Below, one piece after another: positions 55,413-64,000 of a stretch of 64,000 bases of DNA. The notes beneath the pieces were generated by a model. The model saw nothing but the letters and a program-made list of their open reading frames with translations. It made no database searches and was not told the DNA's origin. Source of the DNA: Watersipora subatra (Eukaryota; Bryozoa; Gymnolaemata; Cheilostomatida; Watersiporidae); contig NC_088708.1 in NCBI RefSeq assembly GCF_963576615.1, positions 5,704,001 to 5,768,000 of the forward strand, written 5' to 3'. Position 1 is the first letter of the stretch. Every line of letters starts with the position of its first letter. The position numbers and the translations under genes were made by a program.

Positions 55413-56784
55413 GAAATAAAGAAATAGACTGAATGGCCACTCTTGAGCAAGCGTGACAGCCAGGTGATGGAGTCCTTGCAAACCGTCTAAACAATAAGAT
55501 TTACATGAAACTAGTTTAGCAAAAAAGCAGAGCATGAGCATCATTAAGGAGGCTCTAGTATCTCTACAAAGGCCCCAGAATGCCTTACTCACTTTTTCAT
55601 TTAGTTGCAGTTTTAAAATATATGTTCCAGTCTATACCATTCCTGAATTTATTGTTTTTATTCGGTAGTCTAGCGTGTGAATATCAACTACTTAGTTTAC
55701 TAACATCTAGCTAGCAATAGTTCAGTTGTGAGAATTAATAGATTTACTCATGTAATTTTTTAAAATTGCAATCTGTGATGCAGTCTATGCCGGTAGTTTT
55801 TAAGCCTTAAGTTTTTAAATCCAAAAATATCAGCTGGGAAACAAGTTGCACTCAATGACTTGCTCTTTGTTATGTTTATTGACATTGATTGACAATAAAT
55901 ATTGTAGCCTTAGCTTTTCACCTATTAAAGCCTCTGAAATACTGGTGAGGTGCAATGATCCACTTTGATAAGCTGTTATATGGTTGGATAGTCAAAGGCA
56001 GAAGATTGTTGCCTGCCAACGAACTTTATTAACATCACATATGCAATCCAACATATGAGTAATCTAAATCCAGCTAATGAGTGGAAACTGACTCATTAGC
56101 TGGATTTTCTGCACCAACCACTGCATACTCCACAGGAGGGACTAGTGGTGACTATCATTATGCTAAAAGTACATATGCCAGACAGCGAAATGAGAAAACC
56201 CACAAAAACATTATCTTTTTTGGTCATTGACGTGTTCGAAGCCAGAGCTCTTATTTGATAGATCCACTCTTCAACATCCAATACATTATAGTCTAAACAC
56301 CTAACATGCCACAGGCTATTTCAGATGCCTATAAAATTCCACAATTTTGAGTTGTTCACCTCTTTTTGATCATCTGATGCCGGCAGATACGCAAATAACT
56401 TGACAAAAGTACATGGACAGCTGTATGTATGTCCAGCAGCTGGACAGATGGATGTATTTTTATTGGCTATAAAGCAAATGTTTTATTATTATTTTAAAAA
56501 TTTGTTAGCTTGTAAAGTAATAGATTTTTAAAAACTAAAACGTACTGTTTAGTAATAAATATTTGTATTAATTATAACTTAACACTTTTACTAGTGTCTG
56601 AACCACTACTAATCAATCAGGTCACAAAACCTTTTTAAATGCACAAATAGAATGAAATAAAAAAAAGATTCAACATAAAGATTTGCGTGTAGCATGATTC
56701 TTTAAAAAAAATGCATAATAAAACAAAGCGATGTAGTTCTACTATATAATTACATATATATATATACATTATATACATGTATAT
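55413..56784. other. Spacer, nothing recognised
   Basis: No supported gene. A short inverted repeat (AATCCAGCTAATGAGT around 56069-56104) occurs. Otherwise AT-rich sequence. Confidence 0.4.
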
Positions 56785-56823
56785 CAATGATATACAGCCC
56801 CCACTGGGGGCTGTATATCATTG
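56785..56823. repeat. 39-bp perfect palindrome
   Basis: 19-base arms (left CAATGATATACAGCCCCCA) around one central base, inside a TA-rich stretch that extends the pairing imperfectly. Confidence 0.9.
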
Positions 56824-57281
56824 TATATATACTGTATTATATATAGTAGAAATATATAGACAGAGAATACAATTTGTGAGAGGGCGTATTTGAGTCATGC
56901 TGAAAGCTGTACAAAAACTTACAAATTCGATATCTGTTAAATTTGTAATCAGACTCAACAGCAAAGCATATTAATTATTACTATTCCTAGAGCTGAAGCG
57001 AACCATATAACTTTGAGCGAAAAGACAACTCCGATCAACAAGAAACTGCCGTTGTAGCGTTGTGCTTCAAGCGCTTTCGCCTTCTGAAGCGATTCAAGTT
57101 TTATCGATTTATAACATAGTTGATTTGTTTCAATGGAAACGCATCTGCGAAAGTGTTCTTTATCGGTGGTTGTTGCTGTTGTTGCCATTTTAAGGCTGTC
57201 CAAAACTGTTTATTATCACAACTCTATACTGTGAATAAATCTGGCAAACAAAATATAATTACGTTTTTTTTTCATTTGTTC

Positions 57282-57359
57282 ATGGTTAATAAACACGAAA
57301 CGTTTAATCTTGACACAGCCAACCGTATGAAATGGATCCCAACAAACCCATTCGGCTGA
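57282..57359 (+). promoter_or_regulatory. Upstream ORF overlapping the DNAJC27 start
   Basis: ATG at 57282 opens a 25-codon frame (with a second in-frame ATG at 57327) that runs across the DNAJC27 ATG and stops at 57357-57359. If the transcript starts upstream of 57282, this would reduce initiation at the main ATG. The main ATG has a strong context (G at -3, G at +4). Confidence 0.4.
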
Positions 57360-59588
57360 AGATCATTAGCATGGGAGATGCAGAAGTTGGCAAGGTAGTG
57401 TTTAAGATGACTAATTGAAAGGTTTTTTGTCGTATTAAAAAGTCGTTCGTAGGCTTATTTCTATATTATAAGCAGCAGCAGGTCATACATAATGCAACAC
57501 TAATAAGGCATTGAGAAGTGATGAAATAATAACTGAATGAAAACAAACTAGTTGCTAACATGAGAGTGAAAAGTAAACTGCTTTGTGATTTAAGACAAGC
57601 ACTATTGTATATAGTACATATAGTTTTGTAATACATTATTGGAGTTCAAGCTTATTAACATTTAACCAGATTTTGAATGTTTAAAAAACTGAAGTTTATG
57701 TTTTAAAGCTTATAAAGTTTCATTGAGTAGTTTTGCATGAAACATTACATAAACTTAGCTGATTATTAGTGAGGTAGTCAAAAATGACTGCTGAGTTGAC
57801 ATACTGCTACAAATCAGTGCTTTGCCCATTTGTCTTCAATTTATTAATTAGCAATCTACAACTTGTTGCAGAGTTGTATTATAAAACGCTACTGTGAAAA
57901 AAGATTTGTTGGAAAATATTTGGCTACTATTGGCATCGATTATGGAGTCACAAGGTATGTAACCAATTTTTGAATCCAAGTTATTCTTTCATCAAATTAC
58001 AACAACAGAAACAAGTTTGATTAGTATTATTACTCTAAGTTAATTGCACTTACATGTTTGATTATCAAAGAATGGCCAATTTAATTGTCAGTTGTAAGTC
58101 TGTTGTTGTTTAATTACAGTCAAATAATTATATTTATGCTTTGTTTAGGGTGAATCAAAAATCAGCAGAGCTAAAAGTAAACATTTTCGATATGGCTGGG
58201 CATCCCATATTTTACGAGGTAAGTCAGTCTCACAAACCAAAACGATTATGGCAACCATATCTTACATCTAGTTTCAAGCAATTGATCCTGCACAGCTACT
58301 TTACTAGATAAATCATTAGATCAAGTATTAATACCGCTCATTTTTTCACTTTTTTAAACTCAGCAAAAGATAAACACAAACAAGTCAAACATTTAATACA
58401 CTAAATGGCAAAGTCAAACAAGAGTTTTACTGTATTTATTTACACCTAAGGTTAAGACTATGAATAGAACTTTGCCAGCTTCAAGACAAACAATGGCTGC
58501 TGTAAGATGTAGCACTTGAAGAGGATTCAAAAATGATTTTAATGGTAAAATGTTAATTGTCTAATTTGGTTGACTTAATATTGCAAGATGTTGAGTTAAC
58601 AGTATGAGTATTAATACAGGTAAGGAATGAATTCTACACAGACACCCAGGGTGTGCTTTTAGTGTACGACTCTGGAAACAAAAAATCATTTGAAAACTTG
58701 GAGAAATGGCTAGATGAGATGAAAAGTGAACTAAAAAATGCACGAGAAATGGAGAATATTGTTGTGTGCGTCTGCGCGAACAAGGTAATAGCTCTGGACA
58801 ACCACAAGTCTCACTTGAATTTAAAACAATTGAATGAAGTTGTTATATGCGACAAATGCTAACTTTTCCTTTAAATGTTATGACAGAGTGACAAACGAAA
58901 AGTAGTTGATCCGGCTGAGGGTAAACTTTGGGCAGACAGCTATGGCTTTCTATTCTATGAAACATCAGCATTCAATGGAGATGGTGTACAAGAAATGTTT
59001 CAGGTTTGATAACATTATCATGAAATGAATGCATATCAGTGCCCATGTTGGTGGTCTTGTCAGTTGGTCTGCAGCGCTTACTATTTCACATCGCTACTAT
59101 CTTCAGTTAGGACTCTGCATTATGGATATTCTGTTTGGTAGAATCTCTTCGAGTCTGTAGTTACTGCGGTGCGTAATGGAGGTCGTCGAGCGCCAATAAC
59201 TACGCAACTCGGCTACACCAAAGAGCAAGTGGAAACAATTCAGCGGTTAAAGCAAGGACAAACAGATTATGAAAAGATGGGTCTCTATTATGGTGCTAAC
59301 AAGTAAGTCAGCGAGTGTTATACGCTACACATACTACCTATTTTTCATGTCGTCATAGACACACAGCTAACTAATCCAAGCCAGTATGTACCAAAAAGCA
59401 AGTCTTGTTAAAATTAGACCAGAAACAATGTCACTTATTACTTCTACAGAGAAGAGATAAACAAAGCATACAGAAAACTTGCCGTCTTGCTTCACCCAGA
59501 CAAAAGTGTGGCTCCTGGCACTGAAGAAGCCTTCAAATTATTAGTCGCTGCACGAACTTCCTTGCTGAAGAATGCTGGGGCCAGCTAA
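57332..59588 (+). CDS. DNAJC27: DNAJC27 (Rab-like GTPase with C-terminal J domain), seven exons
   Basis: Exons are 57332-57394, 57872-57954, 58149-58218, 58620-58784, 58887-59003, 59142-59302 and 59450-59588. All phases agree and give 265 aa, close to the 273 of the human protein. The GTPase part has P-loop GDAEVGKS (15-22), [15 protein letters not shown] in place of the usual DTAGQ (a DNAJC27 trait), NKSD and ETSA. The J domain follows ([20 protein letters not shown]) with HPD at 235-237. There is no carboxyl-terminal prenylation cysteine. The family is also called RBJ and has been linked to MEK/ERK signalling in mammals. The loss of a Gln in the DMAGH box fits low GTP hydrolysis. The start was chosen by homology, because an upstream overlapping ATG lies in another frame. 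The gene converges on NAPRT. Confidence 0.97.
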
Positions 59589-60340
59589 GTATCTGAGGGA
59601 CTCACAGGCTATCTACTCATTACTGATTTGCTAGGACTAATCAATCGGTGACATTTAGCCTTAGTGTTTTATATCAATTTTGTAGCGCTGTATACACCAG
59701 TCTGTAAAAAGTCAAAGCAATGCTTGTTCTCAGATCAATTGAATTATTGCTAAGTTGAGATTTTTTTCAGTAATTATTGATGTTTTCATGCACACACTCA
59801 GGCTGACAAATAGTAAACAATTTATTATGTTACTTTTACAATAGTAAACACGCAGTACTAGTACAATCAGTTTTTACATATATGTAAAATGACAATACCA
59901 AGAGCAAAATTAAGTGAAAGGATGCTCACCAGTGAGTGGAAACAGATATTACAAGTAAATAGTATAACTAACAAAACTGATTGATACAAATATCACAAGT
60001 GACGGATACATATATCACAAGTGACTGATACATATATCACAAGTGACTGATACATATATCACAAGTGACTGATACATATATCACCAGTGACTGATACATA
60101 TATCACCAGTGACTGATACCATTGTTGAACTACTTCCATTTGTCAGCATACCTCAAGTTCTCAGTGCAAACAGTATTACCAGGTCTGGCAAGCTGTGAGC
60201 TATGTGGGGAGTAGCCAATGATTGGACAAAGTGAGAAACATGATAGCTCTTCATACAAACATACAAAAACAAAATATCACAAAGGTGTAGGCACAAATTC
60301 AGTCATATCGAAGAGAAAAGGATTGCGTCTCCAGTAATAT
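59589..60340. other. Intergenic stretch between convergent DNAJC27 and NAPRT
   Basis: It holds both 3' UTRs. A minus-strand AATAAA (59821-59826) is a candidate NAPRT poly(A) signal. If used, the 22-bp minisatellite is in the NAPRT 3' UTR. Confidence 0.5.
59982..60118 (+). repeat. 22-bp minisatellite, about six copies
   Basis: Unit ACTGATACATATATCACAAG plus TG, with one recurrent substitution in the last copies. Confidence 0.93.
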
Positions 60341-63300
60341 TTAAGCTAGCTCTCCTATTGGTTGGTGTTCAAGCCAGATCTCATGCATGAAGTTGTAAAG
60401 ATTATCACTCACTGAAACCTAAAATAAAAATACCAACTTTATGAACAAACAAAGTAATATGATAACCTCGTGAACAAACAAGGTAATATGATAACATTAT
60501 GAACAAACAAGGTAATATGGTAACCTCATGAACAAACAAGGTTATATGGTAACCTCATGAACAAACAAGGTAATATGGTAACCTCATGAACAAACAAGGT
60601 TATATGGTAACCTCATGAACAAACAAGGTAATATGGTAACCTCATGAACAAACAAGGTTATATGGTAACCTCGTGAACAAACAAGGTTATATGGTAACCT
60701 CATGAACAAACAAGGTAATATGGTAACCTCGTGAACAAACAAGGTAATATGGTAACCTCATGAACAAACAAGGTAATATGGTAACCTCATGAACAAACAA
60801 GGTTATATGGTAACCTCATGAACAAACAAGGTAATATGGTAACCTCATGAACAAACAAGGTTATATGGTAACCTCGTGAACAAACAAAGTAATATGGTAA
60901 CCTCGTGAACAAACAAGGTAATATGGTAACCTCGTGAACAAACAAGGTAATATGGTAACCTCGTGAACAAACAAGGTAATATGGTAACCTCATGAACAAA
61001 CAAAGTAATATGGTAACCTCGTGAACAAACAAGGTTATGGAGCTCTTTAAGTCCTGATTAATGAGAGTACAAAGGAGACTCAATGAGACTCAAGATGGAA
61101 CAACTAAAAAGTCTCTACAGTTACTAAAGTTGTTCGCTATTCTTCATTCATCCCAAAAATTCTTGTGAAAGGTGCACTAAGAGTAGCTAGTGAGCTGACC
61201 AAAATTCACCGTTATTGCTAGACAAGGTTGACTACCTTTTCAACTCACCAAAAGATGACCATGATACACGAGCATAACTAAGAAAAACAACGAGTGTTCA
61301 AATATGAATCAGATGGGTGGGGTGAGCATAACCACAGAGCTGCTCATAAACCCCGAAGAACGTGAAGTAATAACTACCTTGTAAGGTGTTGGGTTGAGTT
61401 GCCGCTTGTGATCATCTCTGAGATGAGAGATGGAAATGGCTGTCCTCTGCTTAAGTTCCTTGAGCGTAGGAAGGGGTAGGCACACGTTACCCTGATCCCA
61501 ATAAAGCTTTAGTAAGGGTTCCACTTTGCTAGGTGAAACGTATGCTCTTTTGGACTCCTACCAAATAGAACAAAAAAAAATAACCGCAGATCCCTAACAC
61601 CATGCCCATAACATCAGTGTGGCTCCTTTATTGTGGAATGGGACACTAAAGATGAAAATCTGTCTCTGCCTCCACAAGCTCTCAAAGAACCTAAGAAAAA
61701 ATCAACTGCTCGCAATAGGTTTTTACAGCTGTAAATGGCACCAGTGTCTTTTAATTTATAAGGTATTACTCTTACTGAGGCTTACTGTGTTTCACCAAGC
61801 CAAACTCTCCGATTCATAAACATCTCTGTATTTCATTATAAACAGATTAGGCAAACTACAAATAACGATTTAGTTTTATATAAAAAAGCCTGACACTCCG
61901 GCGTCCTTCAGAGACGTCGATAAACCCCATAAAAACCCTCTATAGTGCAGAAGACCCTATTTTTGTGAAAATTAGGATTATAAGATTTGTATAAAATTCT
62001 AACCATTTTAATCTGTCGAACTCAAGATATCTTCAGCGCCTTGCCACTTACAACCCAACAATTACTTGAAAACAAACATTTACCAATTATGTATTAACCT
62101 CATATACTCAAGTGTCAGGCAGCATATCATTAAATCTCTCTTATATTTCTTAGCCATTCTCAGCGTATTTAACCTTCACAAATCAATAATTAAATTTTGA
62201 TACATTAAAAAATTGACATGCGTAAAAGCCTTACTTGAAAAATGCCAAGCTTTATATCGACTAATATGTGAATAGATATTATTAGATATGTGGGAACAGG
62301 TACAGGTGCCCATGAAAACTCACAATGAATGCGTTTCTAATTAAGAGGCGCTGTCTCTCGACTGGTTCTAGCTCCGTAGGGGACATTAGCACATCAACCA
62401 GACCGTTACCATCAGCGCCGTACAACCGATAGATGTTCTTCTTGCCTGGAATGGTCACCTTGTTCACATCCTCACTCAGTTTTATCCTCGGCTCACCATT
62501 TATTGCTACCAACTGGTCCAACAACATAGCAAGTCAAGATGTGTTTGCCACCATTAACTAGCGATGGCTACTTGTCGACCTTGTTATTAGAGCAGAAATA
62601 AAGACTGCCTTTTGTTAAGCTAATACTATGACAAGACACAGTGAAGGATGCTCTGGTAAAACTAAGGTTAATGGTATAACATTACATGGTAATGGAAGCT
62701 TTGCTATGGCAGGACATAAAATAGCAACCTAATGAAATGATTCCTTCATGACTTTCCAGTTCAAAAAACCTTGGTGAAAGCAAAGCCTCCTACACCTAGT
62801 TGCTGGAACTCATAAATACAAACCATAGAGATAAACAATAGAGATAAACCATCGATAGAAACTATTCTCTTAAAACAAACTCAAGCGTGAAGAACCTTTT
62901 TACACATGATAACTTGTGCCAACAACAGGAGTTCCATGGTTTTACTGCAAGCTACAAAGGTCTAATGTTTTGGCAAGCAATTTAAATTTCAAGCAAGCCA
63001 GTCTGTAACAGACAGAGATCAGCGCTAAGCGGATATTATGATTAAACACTGGAAGTTCATTATCAAGTAAGTGGAGCAATTTCAACTTGAGGTGCTCATA
63101 GATATTCAGCTGACCTTGTAGACACAACCAAGTGCTGGTTGTTTCTGGCAGGTGACAAGGTGAGTACCGATGCCGTAGCTGTCGATAGAGTGACCTTGGT
63201 GGTTCAGAGAGGTTATTGTCTCTTCATTGATGTCATTGCTGGCAACTATTGTAAGATCTTTAAACCAGTCTTGGCTAAAACTAAAAGAGAAAGAGTATCA

Positions 63301-64000
63301 ACTGGCTAACTCTAACCTACGCTAACAGATTTAACAGGCATATGAGAACTCTAACCTACGCTAACAGATTTAACAGGCATATGAGAACTCTAACCTACGC
63401 TAACAGATTTAACAGGCATATGAGAACTCTAACCTACGCTAACAGATTTAACAGGCATATGAGAACTCTAATCTACGCTAACAGATTTAACAGGCATATG
63501 AGAACTCTAACCTACGTTAACAGATTTAACAGGCATATGAGAACTCTAACCTACGCTAACAGATTTAACAGGCATATGAGAACTCTAACCTACGCTAACA
63601 GATTTAACAGGCATATGAGAACTCTAACCTACGCTAACAGATTTAACAAGCATATGAGAACTCTAACAGATTTAACAGGCATATAGATAACTCTAACCTA
63701 CGCTAACAGATTTAACAGGCATATGAGAACTCAAGAGAGGCTTCTGATTCTATCGGCAATTGAAAAGGTTAGAAAAATAGACAAAGCAAAAACAAATTTT
63801 TTATTCAGAAATAAATAAACTTTATATTATAAAAATCTGAGAATACTGTGCAGTAAGTTGACAAAAAGATTGTATTTCCAAAATGTTTAATGTAAACACA
63901 TTGCAATTATTTATACTCATCTCAGAAGTAAAATATAACCATAACGGGACTACAGAGGTGAACAAGGTATTCACATAGTGTATAATATAACTTACTGGTG
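60341..64000 (-). CDS. NAPRT: Nicotinate phosphoribosyltransferase, 3' part (runs off the window)
   Basis: Exons are 63280-63115 ([16 protein letters not shown]...[16 protein letters not shown]), 62512-62324 ([19 protein letters not shown]...), 61557-61378 ([20 protein letters not shown]...) and 60418-60341 ([20 protein letters not shown]...). Phases agree. A donor CACCA|GTAAGTT at 63995 suggests the next exon starts at the window edge. The protein turns nicotinate and PRPP into nicotinate mononucleotide, the first step of the Preiss-Handler NAD pathway in the cytosol. GIGT...TC...[10 protein letters not shown] and KLSED are family hallmarks near the phosphate-binding and carboxyl regions. 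The amino half lies outside. The introns hold two minisatellites. The donor of exon 61378 is GTAGTT, a weak site, but continuing past it does not match the family. Confidence 0.95.
60432..61037 (-). repeat. 29-bp minisatellite, about 20 copies
   Basis: Unit GGTAATATGGTAACCTCATG plus AACAAACAA. Variants differ mainly at two positions (GGTAAT/GGTTAT and CATG/CGTG). It fills most of the last NAPRT intron. Confidence 0.97.
61558..62323. other. NAPRT intron
   Basis: Between the exons at 61557 and 62324. Nothing recognised. Confidence 0.5.
63306..63732 (+). repeat. 39-bp minisatellite, about 11 copies
   Basis: Unit GAACTCTAACCTACGCTAAC plus AGATTTAACAGGCATATGA. One copy is internally deleted near 63660. 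It lies in a NAPRT intron. Because 39 is a multiple of three, it gives an open frame on the plus strand, which is not evidence of coding. Confidence 0.97.

Noticed and set aside
60787-61083. Open frame of 98 codons with a 29-residue periodicity
   Set aside because: It is the 29-bp minisatellite; three units cycle through the frames. No splice or homology support.
63342-63686. Open frame of 114 codons with 13-residue repeats
   Set aside because: It is the 39-bp minisatellite read in frame. The unit length is a multiple of three, and it lies in a NAPRT intron on the opposite strand.
60432-63732. CRISPR-like repeat arrays
   Set aside because: The repeats are contiguous without unique spacers, and the genome is eukaryotic. 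They are minisatellites.

Overview
This is an AT-rich, intron-rich animal nuclear genome window. Long introns with GT-AG borders, CR1/L2-type LINEs, many short DNA-transposon relics and several minisatellites point to an invertebrate. A lophotrochozoan such as a mollusc or bryozoan would fit, but the species cannot be fixed from the sequence. Most coding sequence sits in small exons, so the protein models were built by joining exons at splice sites and checking reading phase.

Layout. (1) About 4.0-12.2 kb, minus strand: a complete four-exon ARF6 GTPase gene of 175 codons, whose introns are packed with DNA-transposon relics (pogo/Tigger-like, hAT-like, piggyBac-like). (2) 12.2-19.1 kb: repeat-rich spacer with further pogo-like and other repeats. 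(3) 19.07-36.69 kb, plus strand: a 13-exon class I Rab11-FIP-like gene (about 998 aa) with an N-terminal C2 domain, seven NPF motifs and a C-terminal Rab11-binding segment. A LINE with two open ORFs sits antisense in its first intron (about 19.15-23.6 kb). (4) 37.68-52.46 kb, minus strand: an unrecognised gene for a basic, coiled-coil protein of about 700 aa, convergent with the Rab11-FIP gene. (5) 52.5-57.3 kb: spacer with hairpins and duplicated repeats. (6) 57.33-59.59 kb, plus strand: a complete seven-exon DNAJC27 gene (Rab-like GTPase plus J domain, 265 aa). (7) 60.34-64.0 kb, minus strand: the 3' part of a nicotinate phosphoribosyltransferase gene (NAPRT), running off the right edge, with three different minisatellites in and beside it.

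Three of the five host genes (ARF6, the Rab11-FIP, DNAJC27) belong to small-GTPase membrane-traffic biology. ARF6 and Rab11-FIP are divergently arranged. ARF6 and Rab11 are known to meet on recycling endosomes, but nothing in the sequence shows that this clustering matters. The least explained gene is the coiled-coil gene. The most striking non-genic structures are a perfect 57-bp-arm hairpin at 55.3 kb, a pre-miRNA-sized hairpin at 41.5 kb, an about 880-bp fold-back element at 47.5 kb, and a hAT element with a piggyBac-like element nested in it at 9.8-11.0 kb.
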